DNA from: Streptomyces sp. 35G-GA-8
GTDB taxonomy: Bacteria; Actinomycetota; Actinomycetes; Streptomycetales; Streptomycetaceae
Reading direction: 5' to 3'
DNA: 64,000 nucleotides
NCBI RefSeq assembly: GCF_023534745.1
Contig: NZ_JAMHJQ010000002.1
Location: 627,783 to 691,782, forward strand
In this document: positions 27,779 to 36,738 of the stretch, piece after piece
How positions within the stretch are numbered: the stretch's first letter is position 1
How the letters are laid out: every line of letters begins with the position of its first letter
The notes under the pieces: model-generated
What the model was told of the DNA's origin: nothing
The model's database searches: none
Seen by the model: only the letters and a program-made list of their open reading frames with translations
Translations under genes and position numbers: made by a program

Positions 27779-29502
27779 CCGCCCGGAGCACCACCGGTGA
27801 GCAGACCTCGCACGCGCGTCCCCCGGCCGGCGAACGTGGCACGGGCCGGCTGTACGGGGTCGGGCTGGGCCCGGGAGACCCGTCCCTGATGACCGTACGG
27901 GCCGTGCGGATCATCGCCGAGGCCGATGTGATCGCGTATCACAGCGCCCGCCACGGCCGGTCCATAGCCCGGTCCATCGCGGCCGAGCATCTGCGCCCCG
28001 ACCACATCGAGGAGCCGCTGGTCTACCCGGTCACCACCGGGACCACCGACCACCCCGGCGGCTATCAGGGGGCGATGGACGAGTTCTACGCCGAGTCGGC
28101 CGCCCGGCTCGCCGCCCATCTGGACGCCGGGCGCACGGTCGCGGTGCTCGCCGAGGGCGATCCGCTCTTCTACGGCTCGTACATGCATATGCACAAGCGG
28201 CTGGCCGACCGCTATCCGACCGAGGTCATCCCCGGTGTGACGTCAGTGAGCGCGGCGGCGGCACGGCTCGGCACCCCGCTCGTCGAGGGCGAGGAGGTGC
28301 TGACGATCCTGCCGGGCACGCTGCCCGAGGAGGAGTTGACGGCCCGGCTGGCCTCGGCGGACTCGGCGGTGGTGATGAAGCTGGGCCGTACGTTCCCGAC
28401 CGTACGGCGGGCGGTCGAGCGCGCGGGCCGGCTGGCGGACGCGCGGTACGTCGAGCGCGCCACGATGAGCGGCGAACGCACCGGGGCGCTGGCCGAGACG
28501 GACCCGGAGTCGGTCCCGTACTTCTCGGTGGCGGTGCTGCCGAGCCGTGTCGCCGCGCGTGCCGTGCCCGGGGCCCACGACGAACCGTTCGGCGAGGCCG
28601 ACGGGGACGGCGAGGCCGACGGGGGCGGCGGGGGCGGCGAATCGGGTGGCGGGAGCGGCGAATCGGGTGGCGAGGTGGTGGTCGTGGGGACGGGCCCCGC
28701 CGGGCCGCTCTGGCTCACGCCCGAGACGCGCGGCGCCCTCGCCGCCGCCCAGGATCTCGTCGGCTACACCACCTATCTGGACCGTGTTCCGGTCCGCCCC
28801 GGCCAGCGGCGCCACGGCTCCGACAACAAGGTGGAGTCGGAGCGCGCGGAGTTCGCCCTCGACCTCGCGCGGCGGGGCCGCCGCGTGGCCGTGGTCTCGG
28901 GCGGCGATCCGGGGGTCTTCGCGATGGCCACGGCCGTCCTGGAGGCCGCGTCCGCCGATCCGTACCGGGACGTGCCCGTACGCGTACTCCCGGGCGTGAC
29001 CGCCGCCAACGCCGCCGCGGCCCGCGTCGGCGCCCCGCTCGGCCACGACTACGCCGTGCTCTCGCTCTCCGACCGGCTCAAGCCGTGGGAGGTCATCGCG
29101 GAACGGCTGCGCGCGGCGGCGGGCGCGGACCTGGTGCTCGCGCTCTACAACCCCGGTTCCGCCAGCAGGACCTGGCAGGTCGGCAAGGCGCGCGAACTCC
29201 TCCTGGAGCATCGCGCCCCGGACACCCCCGTCGTGCTCGGCCGCGATGTGGGCGGGCCGGAGGAGAACGTACGGATCGTGCGGCTGGCCGATCTCGATCC
29301 GGCGCAGGTCGACATGCGGACGATCCTGCTGGTCGGCTCCTCGCGGACGGTGACCGCGCGGCGGGGCGAGAACGGTGACGAGACGGTGGTCTGGACGCCG
29401 CGCCGCTACCCGGAGAACTCGGAAAGCCCAGGGAGCCCAGCAAGCCCAGGGAGCCCAGCAAGCCCGGGAAGCCCAGGGAGCCCAGGGAGCCCAGGCAACT
29501 GA
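27775..29502 (+). CDS. cobIJ: Fused precorrin-2 C20- / precorrin-3B C17-methyltransferase (CobIJ)
   Basis: A 575-residue two-domain tetrapyrrole methylase. The first half ([18 protein letters not shown], then [14 protein letters not shown]) is CobI, adding the C20 methyl; the second ([21 protein letters not shown], then [15 protein letters not shown]) is CobJ, adding C17 and contracting the ring. A Gly/Glu/Asp-rich linker of about 25 residues joins them. The fusion is known from actinobacteria. The last 25 residues are Pro-Gly-Ser/Ala repeats encoded by 9-base tandem DNA repeats, and this tail overlaps the end of cobK on the other strand by 97 bases. Confidence 0.95.
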   Translation: MTARSTTGEQTSHARPPAGERGTGRLYGVGLGPGDPSLMTVRAVRIIAEADVIAYHSARHGRSIARSIAAEHLRPDHIEEPLVYPVTTGTTDHPGGYQGAMDEFYAESAARLAAHLDAGRTVAVLAEGDPLFYGSYMHMHKRLADRYPTEVIPGVTSVSAAAARLGTPLVEGEEVLTILPGTLPEEELTARLASADSAVVMKLGRTFPTVRRAVERAGRLADARYVERATMSGERTGALAETDPESVPYFSVAVLPSRVAARAVPGAHDEPFGEADGDGEADGGGGGGESGGGSGESGGEVVVVGTGPAGPLWLTPETRGALAAAQDLVGYTTYLDRVPVRPGQRRHGSDNKVESERAEFALDLARRGRRVAVVSGGDPGVFAMATAVLEAASADPYRDVPVRVLPGVTAANAAAARVGAPLGHDYAVLSLSDRLKPWEVIAERLRAAAGADLVLALYNPGSASRTWQVGKARELLLEHRAPDTPVVLGRDVGGPEENVRIVRLADLDPAQVDMRTILLVGSSRTVTARRGENGDETVVWTPRRYPENSESPGSPASPGSPASPGSPGSPGSPGN

Positions 29503-30278
29503 GCCAGCCACGCCACCGCGTCCTCGACCGTGGCCACCGACGCCACCCCTTCCGGGACGGCCGGCCGGCGGACGACCACGACCGGAATCCCCGCCTCTCG
29601 GGCGGCCGTGAGCTTGGGCGCGGTGGCGGCGCCGCCGCTGTCCTTCGTCACCACGACATCGACGCGATGGCGGCGCAGGATCTCCCGCTCGCCGTCGAGG
29701 GTGAACGGACCCCGGTCCAGCAGCACTTCCGTACGGGCCGGGCACGGGGGTTCCGGGGCGTCGACGGACCGTACGAGGAACCACATCTCGTCGAGGTGCG
29801 CGAAGGAGCCGAGCCCCATCCGCCCGGTGGTGAGGAAGACCCGAGCGCACCGCAGCGCGGTCAGCTTCTCGGCGGCCCGCGCCAGGGAGCCGACCGCGTG
29901 CCAGTCGTCACCGTCGACCGGCACCCAGGAGGGACGGCGCAGGCAGAGGAGGGGAACATGGGTGAGCGCGGCGGCCTGTGCCGCGTTGCGGCTGATGGTG
30001 TCGGCGAAGGGATGGGTGGCGTCGATGAGCGCGTCCACGCGATGCTCGCGCAGCCAGCGCGCCAGCCCTTCGGCGCCGCCGAACCCGCCGATCCGTACGT
30101 CGCCGGGCGGCGGTACGGGCCGGGCGACACGGCCGGCGAGGGAACTGGTGACGCGGAGACGGCCGTCGCCGTACAGGCGCTCGGCGAGCCGGCGCGACTC
30201 CGTCGTACCGCCGAGGATCAGCACATGGGCGGGGGCCGAAGTCAGGTCCGGGGCCATGGCCTGGGTCGGTTCACTCAT
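29406..30278 (-). CDS. cobK: Precorrin-6A reductase CobK
   Basis: A 290-residue CobK/CbiJ reductase, using NADPH to reduce precorrin-6A. The nucleotide loop ILGGTTESRRLAERL (about 21-35) and DATHPFADTISRNA, followed later by VVVTKDSGG, are diagnostic. The last 30 residues are Gly-Leu-Pro/Ala repeats that come from the same 9-base DNA repeats as the cobIJ tail on the opposite strand; they lie beyond the usual end of the fold. The start at 30278 is only 17 bases from the divergent cbiD start; Met8 (30257) is an alternative. Confidence 0.93.
   Translation of the reverse strand: MSEPTQAMAPDLTSAPAHVLILGGTTESRRLAERLYGDGRLRVTSSLAGRVARPVPPPGDVRIGGFGGAEGLARWLREHRVDALIDATHPFADTISRNAAQAAALTHVPLLCLRRPSWVPVDGDDWHAVGSLARAAEKLTALRCARVFLTTGRMGLGSFAHLDEMWFLVRSVDAPEPPCPARTEVLLDRGPFTLDGEREILRRHRVDVVVTKDSGGAATAPKLTAAREAGIPVVVVRRPAVPEGVASVATVEDAVAWLAQLPGLPGLPGLPGLAGLPGLAGLPGLSEFSG
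29425..29496. repeat. Eight 9-base tandem repeats in the cobIJ/cobK overlap
   Basis: Eight units close to AGCCCAGGG run without gaps from 29425 to 29496, with AGCCCAGCA as the main variant. The array is translated on both strands: Ser-Pro-Gly-type triplets in CobIJ and Leu-Pro-Gly-type triplets in CobK. Confidence 0.85.
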
Positions 30279-30295
30279 CGTCGGCGGGTCTTTCC

Positions 30296-31417
30296 ATGAC
30301 TGAGAAAGGGAAGGGCGGGCGCGCCGCCCAACTCAAGCACACCGGCCTCCGGCCCGGCTGGACGACCGGTGCCTGCGCGACGGCGGGGGCGACGGCCGCG
30401 TACACGGCGCTGCTGACCGGCGAGTTCCCCGACCCGGTGTCGATCACGCTGCCGCAGGGCCGGACACCGTCCTTCGCCCTGGCCACGGAGGACCTGACCA
30501 CCCGGGACCGGGCCACGGCGGGTGTCGTCAAGGACGCGGGCGACGACCCCGATGTCACCCACGCCGCCCTGATCCGGACGACCGTACGGCTGCTGCCACC
30601 GGGCGCGGGTGTCGTCTTCCGCGCGGGCCCTGGTGTGGGTACGGTCACCCGCCCCGGACTCCCCCTGGACGTGGGCGAACCGGCGATCAACCCGGTCCCG
30701 CGTCAGCTGATGCGCTCCCATGTGGCGGAGGTGGCGGCCCGGCACGGCGGTACGGGCGATGTGGAGATCACCGTCTCCGTGGACAACGGCGCGGAGATAG
30801 CCCGCTCCACCTGGAATCCGAGGCTGGGCATCCTGGGCGGCCTCTCCATCCTCGGCACGACGGGCGTCGTCGTCCCGTACTCCTGCTCCGCCTGGATCGA
30901 CTCGATCAGACGCGGCGTGGACGTGGCCCGCGCGGCGGGCCGCACGCATGTGGCGGGCTGTACGGGATCGACGTCCGAGAAGACGGTCCTCGCGGTCCAC
31001 GACCTCCCCGAGGACGCCCTCCTGGACATGGGGGACTTCGCGGGCGCGGTACTCAAATACATCCGCCGCCACCCCGTCGACCGCCTCACGCTCTGCGGCG
31101 GCTTCGCCAAACTCTCCAAACTGGCGGCGGGCCACCTGGACCTCCACTCGGCGCGCTCCCAGGTGGACAAGACCTTCCTCGCCGAACTCGCCCTGACGGC
31201 AGGCGCGGACGCACCGCTGGCGAACCGGGTGGCGGCGGCCAACACGGGCCTGGAAGCGCTCCGCCTGTGCGAGTCGCGCGGCGTGCCGCTCGGCGACGAG
31301 GTCGCGAGACGGGCACGGGACGAGGCGCTGGCGGTGCTGCGCGGAGCGCCGGTGGAGGTGGACGTGATCTGCGTCGACAGAGCGGGCACGGTGGTGGGCC
31401 GCAGCGCCCCGGCGTGA
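30296..31417 (+). CDS. cbiD: Cobalt-precorrin-5B C1-methyltransferase CbiD
   Basis: A 373-residue CbiD protein that methylates C1 of the corrin ring. The conserved GWTTGACATAGATAAY is at about 21-36, DVGEPAINPVPRQLM follows near residue 125, and LTLCGGFAKLSKLAAGHLDLHS is the C-terminal signature. CbiD is the enzyme of the oxygen-independent route; the aerobic pathway uses CobF, which is absent here, so CbiD probably fills that step beside CobG and CobK. Only GGCGGG precedes the start, and 17 bases separate it from the cobK start. Confidence 0.94.
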   Translation: MTEKGKGGRAAQLKHTGLRPGWTTGACATAGATAAYTALLTGEFPDPVSITLPQGRTPSFALATEDLTTRDRATAGVVKDAGDDPDVTHAALIRTTVRLLPPGAGVVFRAGPGVGTVTRPGLPLDVGEPAINPVPRQLMRSHVAEVAARHGGTGDVEITVSVDNGAEIARSTWNPRLGILGGLSILGTTGVVVPYSCSAWIDSIRRGVDVARAAGRTHVAGCTGSTSEKTVLAVHDLPEDALLDMGDFAGAVLKYIRRHPVDRLTLCGGFAKLSKLAAGHLDLHSARSQVDKTFLAELALTAGADAPLANRVAAANTGLEALRLCESRGVPLGDEVARRARDEALAVLRGAPVEVDVICVDRAGTVVGRSAPA

Positions 31418-31425
31418 CCCCGGCC

Positions 31426-34400
31426 TCACCCCCCGCACGCCTCCCCCGGCGGTACGTCCGCCGGTATCGCGTCGTGCTCCGCGCGCGTGAGGGTGCGCTG
31501 TCCGATCACCGCGCAGAGTCGCCCGATCCAGGCCTCCGGGTCCAGGCGTACGGAGGTTGTCTGGCCGTCGTCGGTGAACAGGACCGTCGGGCCCTGGGCG
31601 GCGGCGGGGAATGTCCCCGGGGCGCTGTCGGTCAGCGTTCCGAAGTTGAAGGCGGACTCGTAGGTACGGCTGCCGGCTTTGTAGATCCGTACCTTCCCGG
31701 CGTCCGCGACCAGGAGGCGCCCCTCCGTGTCCATGAACTCGAAGACGAAATCGCCTCCCTCGCCGACACCGGGCATCGGGCCGAGTTCCCGGCGGAGCGG
31801 GTCGAGCCGCCACAGCTCCCAGACGCCGCCGCTGCGGAGGACCGCCATGTAGTTTCCGTCGGCGTCGAACCGGACGCCGATCGCGTCGTTCCCGATGTCG
31901 ATCCGGAGGTCCTTCACCTCGCGTCCCGTGCCGAGGTCGACGACGTGGACGCGGCCGTCCCCGAGGACCGCCACATGCCCCTCCCTGGGATAGGGCCAGA
32001 GGAAGGGCGAGGTGTCCGTCACCGTGTCGGCCAGATCCGTCGTACTCAGATCGATACGGTCGGCCAGCCGTCCGGTCCTGGCGTCCCAGCGCTCGATGAC
32101 GCCCCGGGTCGCGACCAGGAGATACCTCTCATCGGCGAACCGGAAGACCGACCCGATACGGACCCCGGTGGGGACGGTGGCGATCCGCCGCAGGGACGGC
32201 ACCGCGCGGATATGGATCTCGCCGCTCACGGCGGGATCCGCCACCAATGAGCCGTCACCGCTGATCCGGATGCCCGCCTCCCCTCCCGCCGCCGGGTTCG
32301 GCCGCTTCGCCGAGGCGACCTCCTTGAACCCCTGGCCCACGGTGTAGGTCCGCAGTTCCGTCCCGTCGGGCGACCTGCTGACGACGGTGGAACCGTCCGG
32401 GGTGAGTTCCTCGTAGGAGCGGTCGTCCCGTGGCAGGAACTCCTGGACATCGGTGGACACGGCGGTGAGGGCCGCGCCGGCCGAGTCATGACTGAGCAGG
32501 TACGTCCGGCCGCCGTCCTCCAGAAGGCGGGGAAGCACCTGCCGGTCGCCGGTGCGGCCGTCCACCTGCGGCTCGCTCTGCTTCCCGGTCACCGCGATCA
32601 GGTTCTCCCGCTCCGTGTCGAACAACCGGACGAGGGGGCGGACGGTATCCGCGACGCCCACACGCAGTCCGGTGCGGTCGACGACCAGCTTCGTACCGCA
32701 CCGGCCGGCGTCCCTGAACCGGCCGCGCTCCTCGCCGTCCGCGATCCGCACCACCCGGTACAGCCCCTTGTCGGCCCCGTCCGACACGCGGCAGTGGACC
32801 AACGCCGTTCCGTCGCCGGAGACTTCCACCCCCTCCACGCCCGTGGCGACCGTGCGCGGGGCGCGCGATCCCTCGTAGGCCAGCAGTGTGTACGGGTTGT
32901 CCGTCAGGGCATCGGCATCGCGGTCCGCCGCCGCCAGCAGGGTGTCCCGGTCGGACCCGAACCAGACCTTCGCGAACGAGTCCTGGCCCTCAGGGGGCGG
33001 GATCGTGCGCACGACCGTGCCCTTGTCCAGGTCCCAGACCGCGAGATGGTCGCCGACGACAGCCGCCACCCGGCTGCCGTCGGAGGAGATCGCCGCGCCC
33101 CGTGGGGACACGAAGTCGGGGAGATCCGTCGACTCCTCCGTGCCCCCGGTACCCGGTGTACCCCCCGTACCCGCCGGCCGCACCGCCATCGTCCGCGCCG
33201 ACCCCGTCAACTCGGCTCTCGCCGGGCCGACTTCGTGCCACACCAGCGCGCCGTCCCTCCCGATGTACCCCACGCCGCTGCCGTCCGGCGCGACCACCGG
33301 ATAGCGCGCGTCCCCCTCCGCCGGAAGGTGCGCCCCGCGTATCTCCCCGTCGTCACTGCGTACGAACAGGGTGGCCCGTCCGAGCCTGGTGGTCGCCAGC
33401 ACCACGCGTCCGTCGCCGCTCGCGGCGACGCGCTCCACCTTGCCCAGCGTCCCGGACATCAGCCAGCGCGCCCGCCCGTACGTGAGATAGCTCTGGAGCA
33501 GTGCGTCACGCGCCGATTCCGTGGGCGACCTGCGGTACGCGGAGATCGCGAGGAGCGCGGACAGCGCCGGGTCGGTGGCGCGCAGGTCCGTCGAGGCCGC
33601 CGCCATGGAGCGGGAGTCCGCTGCGGCGGCACGTTCGTCCGCCACGCTCCGCTGGTACACGAACAGCGAGCCGAACACCGCCGCCAGCGCCAGTACGGTG
33701 CCGATGCCGGTGAACAGCCCGCGTCTGCGCCTGGTTCTCGTCCGCCACCGGTCGCGGCCCCGGCGCAGGAAGTCGGCGTCGGCCTCGCTCAGATCCTCGC
33801 CGCGCTCGCGCTCCCAGCGGCGCGCCACGTCCAGGGCCGAGGCGGCGGGCAGCAGATCCGGCGCGCGGTGGGCGGCCTCCCAGCGTTCGCGGTCGTGCCG
33901 GATCCCCTCCCGCCAGGCGAGGAAGTCCCGGTCGCGCTCCACCCATGCGCCGAGCCGGTCCCAGGCCCGGATCAGCGTTTCGTGGGCCAGCTCGACGGTC
34001 TCCCGCTTCTCGTCGTCGAGGCCGATGACCACCAGCCGTTCCCGGGCCAGCGCCCGCGCGACCGTCCACTCCGGCTCGCCCAGCTCGGCGCGGGGCACGA
34101 CGCGGCGCGTGGCCGCCGGGCCGCCGAGCGGCAGCCGGACGAGTCGGGTGAACAGCCGCCGTGCCGTGGCCTCGTCGGCCTCGTCGGCCCCCTCCGCCCG
34201 GTCCGGCCCGCCCGTCTCCCGTACCGCGCGCAGCCATACGGTCTCGGCACGCTCGGCCAGCGCGCCGCTGACGCCGCCCAGTTCCTCGTACGCCCGGTGG
34301 GTGAGCAGACCGCCCCGCTGCCGCTCCCACAGCTGGTCGAGGGTGAACTCGAGCAGCGGCAGCACTCCTTGCGCGTCGCCGCAGTCGGCGAGGATGCGCT

Positions 34401-35796
34401 GCTCCAGTCCGTCCGCGTATCCGACGGACGCGATCGCCTCCACCGGCAGGACCACCGCCTGCCGTACCTGTTCCGCGGACATCGCGGGCAGGAGGAGGGA
34501 CTTGCCGCGCAGGGCGCGTTCCAGACCGGGGCGCGCGCTGACGGCCTCCAGGAAATCGGCGCGGAGGGTCGACAGCACGCGCAGCCCCGACGGCGGGTGT
34601 TCGGGGAAGAGCGCGGCGACGGCCTCGGCGGCTGACCGGGCGCCGGGGCCCTGGTCGAGAAGTTCCTCAAGCTGGTCCACGACCACGACGAGACCGCGTA
34701 CGCCGCGCGCGCGACGTGTACGCGCCCCCCTGCTCGTACCGGTACCTGTGCTGCCGCCCGCGCCCGTCAGCTGCGCCAGGATCTCCCCCCAGCCGTGCAC
34801 GGAGAGCTCCGCCTCCACCACCCGGCTCTCGTCGCGCTGCGCGCTGCCGGTCAGCTCCGGCCGGGTGAGTCGCGTCAGCTCCATGGCGAGGCCGCCGAGC
34901 AGACCGGAGGGACCGCCGGGCCGTACGATCACGACAGCGTGTCCCGCCTTCCTCAGCCGGGGCACCACACCCGCCCGTACCAGCGACGACTTACCGCAGC
35001 CGGACGGCCCGAAGACGGTGACCACCGGATGCTCGGTGACCAGCGCGGCGACCTCCTCGCTCTCCTCGTCCCTGCCGTGGAAGACCTCGCTGTCCGTCTC
35101 CTGGAACGCGGACAGCCCCCGGAACGGCGAGGGCGGCAGCACGGCCTCCCGCAACGACGGTACGGCGAGCAGCAGTTCGCCGGTCGGGATGAGAAAGGCG
35201 GACGGCTGCTGGGGGTCGGCGGCCACCACCATGCCGACCACGGCGCCCAGCCGCTCGTCCCACACCGGTGCGCCGCTGAAGCCCCGGCTGATCGCGTGGT
35301 TGCTGCCCGCCGCCCGCTCGAACTGGAGCCAGCCGGCCCCCTGCCGCGCCCGCAGCACCCCCGCGTGCCACACCCCGTCGGCATGGCGGGCCGGGAAGCC
35401 GAAGGTCCGCACGGGGTGTCCCCATACGTCGTCCGCCTCGGCCATGCGCAGGGGCACGGCGCCGGGGAGGGTGGACCGCAGGCGCAGTACGGCGATGTCC
35501 CGGGCCCCGGACGGGCCGTCCTCGGGCCAGTACTCCACCACCGCCGGAACGGCCACCGGACCGTCGGCGGCACCGGTCACCGGGCCGAGCGGCAGGTCCA
35601 CCTCGACCGTCGCCCCGGCGGCCGGGCGCTCGTCGTCGTCGAGTCCGAGTGCGGAGGCCACGACATGCGCGCAGGTGACGGCCAGCTCCCCGGTCACGAG
35701 GAAGCCGACACCGACGGCCGTACCGTCGGGATACCGGACCCTGAGCACCGCGGCGGCGAGCGGATCGGGCGTACTCGGCATCTCCACCACGTACAC
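31426..35796 (-). CDS. Trypsin-like protease / STAND NTPase / beta-propeller protein
   Basis: A 1456-residue multidomain protein. Residues 1-215 are a trypsin-like protease: His44 (TCAHVV), Asp100 (ARDIAVL), Ser174 (RGFSGAP, with FSG in place of DSG). Residues 224-520 are an nSTAND1-type P-loop NTPase: PFRGLSAFQETDSEVFHGRD, Walker A GPSGCGKSS (263-271), Walker B LVVVVDQLEELL. A helical region with HETLIRAWDRL, one membrane helix (about 694-715) and a long WD-like propeller to the C-terminus follow. This layout recurs in actinobacteria and is thought to signal or defend by oligomerising on a trigger. The GTG start at 35796 follows AGGGGAG. It interrupts the cobalamin genes; no partner gene is adjacent. 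Confidence 0.9.
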   Translation of the reverse strand: MYVVEMPSTPDPLAAAVLRVRYPDGTAVGVGFLVTGELAVTCAHVVASALGLDDDERPAAGATVEVDLPLGPVTGAADGPVAVPAVVEYWPEDGPSGARDIAVLRLRSTLPGAVPLRMAEADDVWGHPVRTFGFPARHADGVWHAGVLRARQGAGWLQFERAAGSNHAISRGFSGAPVWDERLGAVVGMVVAADPQQPSAFLIPTGELLLAVPSLREAVLPPSPFRGLSAFQETDSEVFHGRDEESEEVAALVTEHPVVTVFGPSGCGKSSLVRAGVVPRLRKAGHAVVIVRPGGPSGLLGGLAMELTRLTRPELTGSAQRDESRVVEAELSVHGWGEILAQLTGAGGSTGTGTSRGARTRRARGVRGLVVVVDQLEELLDQGPGARSAAEAVAALFPEHPPSGLRVLSTLRADFLEAVSARPGLERALRGKSLLLPAMSAEQVRQAVVLPVEAIASVGYADGLEQRILADCGDAQGVLPLLEFTLDQLWERQRGGLLTHRAYEELGGVSGALAERAETVWLRAVRETGGPDRAEGADEADEATARRLFTRLVRLPLGGPAATRRVVPRAELGEPEWTVARALARERLVVIGLDDEKRETVELAHETLIRAWDRLGAWVERDRDFLAWREGIRHDRERWEAAHRAPDLLPAASALDVARRWERERGEDLSEADADFLRRGRDRWRTRTRRRRGLFTGIGTVLALAAVFGSLFVYQRSVADERAAAADSRSMAAASTDLRATDPALSALLAISAYRRSPTESARDALLQSYLTYGRARWLMSGTLGKVERVAASGDGRVVLATTRLGRATLFVRSDDGEIRGAHLPAEGDARYPVVAPDGSGVGYIGRDGALVWHEVGPARAELTGSARTMAVRPAGTGGTPGTGGTEESTDLPDFVSPRGAAISSDGSRVAAVVGDHLAVWDLDKGTVVRTIPPPEGQDSFAKVWFGSDRDTLLAAADRDADALTDNPYTLLAYEGSRAPRTVATGVEGVEVSGDGTALVHCRVSDGADKGLYRVVRIADGEERGRFRDAGRCGTKLVVDRTGLRVGVADTVRPLVRLFDTERENLIAVTGKQSEPQVDGRTGDRQVLPRLLEDGGRTYLLSHDSAGAALTAVSTDVQEFLPRDDRSYEELTPDGSTVVSRSPDGTELRTYTVGQGFKEVASAKRPNPAAGGEAGIRISGDGSLVADPAVSGEIHIRAVPSLRRIATVPTGVRIGSVFRFADERYLLVATRGVIERWDARTGRLADRIDLSTTDLADTVTDTSPFLWPYPREGHVAVLGDGRVHVVDLGTGREVKDLRIDIGNDAIGVRFDADGNYMAVLRSGGVWELWRLDPLRRELGPMPGVGEGGDFVFEFMDTEGRLLVADAGKVRIYKAGSRTYESAFNFGTLTDSAPGTFPAAAQGPTVLFTDDGQTTSVRLDPEAWIGRLCAVIGQRTLTRAEHDAIPADVPPGEACGG

Positions 35797-35985
35797 CCAA
35801 CTCCCCTGTACGACTTGGCTGTTTGTTGGTGAATTATTGAATGTTTGATTGCCCGATCAGTATGGCGCGCGGAGGGATCTCGTGTGGAGTCATCGAACGA
35901 ACGCGGGAGAACACATCAGCTGTTCGTGTCGATCGGGTGCCCGTAGGGCGTGTGCGCGTAAGGCACGTGTCCGTAGGGCACGTCC
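35797..35985. promoter_or_regulatory. AT-rich upstream region of the protease-STAND gene
   Basis: The 189-base gap between the protease-STAND gene and the end of cobM includes one of the most AT-rich stretches in the window (35818-35852, TTTGTTGGTGAATTATTGAA and following), probably the promoter region of the large gene. Closer to cobM are 16-17-base near-repeats around GTAGGGCACGT. I find no gene here. Confidence 0.4.
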
Positions 35986-36738
35986 TCAACAGGTGTGCGG
36001 GCGCTCCCTGTCCGCCGAGTACAGATGGCTGTCGCGGAACTGCTCCGCGCCGAGCGTCCGGCCGACCATGATGACCGCCGTCCGCACCACACCCGCCGCC
36101 TTCACCTGGCCCGCGATGTCCGCCAGCGTCCCGCGCAGCACCAGTTCGTCCGGGCGGCTGGCCATCGCCACCACCGCGGCCGGGCAGTCCGCCCCGTAAT
36201 GCGGCAGCAGCTCCGCCACGACCCGGTCCACATACCGCGCGGCCAGGTGCAGTACGAGCAGCGCCCCGCTCCGGCCGAGCGTCGCCAGGTCCTCGCCCTC
36301 CGGCATCGGGGTGGCCCGCTGCGCGATCCGCGTGAGGATCACGGTCTGGCCCACGGTCGGGACCGTCAGCTCACGCTTCAGCGCGGCGGCCGCCGCCGCG
36401 AACGCCGGTACGCCCGGCACCACTTCGTACGGCACACCCGCCGCGTCCAGCCGGCGCATCTGCTCGGCGACGGCGCTGAAGACCGACGGGTCGCCGGAGT
36501 GCAGCCGGGCGACATCGTGGCCCTCCTCGTGCGCCCGGACCAGCTCGGCCGTGATCCCGTCCAGGTCCATCCGCGCGGTGTTCACCAGGCGCGCGTCCGG
36601 CGGGCACTCGGCCAGCAGCTCGCGCGGCACGAGGCTGCCCGCGTACAGACACACCGGGCAGGCGGCCAGCCTGCGGGCGCCGCGCACCGTGATCAGATCG
36701 GCGGCGCCGGGACCGGCGCCGATGAAGTACACCGTCAT
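35986..36738 (-). CDS. cobM: Precorrin-4 C11-methyltransferase CobM
   Basis: A 250-residue tetrapyrrole methylase that adds the C11 methyl group. The N-terminal MTVYFIGAGPGAADLITVRG and LHSGDPSVFSAVAEQMRRL are family signatures, with SAM-binding Gly-rich loops. AGGAGA precedes the ATG at 36738, which overlaps the cobL stop by four bases. The frame extends 64 residues upstream, but that part is Gly/Pro shadow of the cobL tail. It follows cobL in a two-gene unit. Confidence 0.95.
   Translation of the reverse strand: MTVYFIGAGPGAADLITVRGARRLAACPVCLYAGSLVPRELLAECPPDARLVNTARMDLDGITAELVRAHEEGHDVARLHSGDPSVFSAVAEQMRRLDAAGVPYEVVPGVPAFAAAAAALKRELTVPTVGQTVILTRIAQRATPMPEGEDLATLGRSGALLVLHLAARYVDRVVAELLPHYGADCPAAVVAMASRPDELVLRGTLADIAGQVKAAGVVRTAVIMVGRTLGAEQFRDSHLYSADRERPHTC

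Noticed and set aside
29425..29496. CRISPR-like array
   Set aside because: Units are 9 bases with no spacers and lie within two coding tails; this is a minisatellite.
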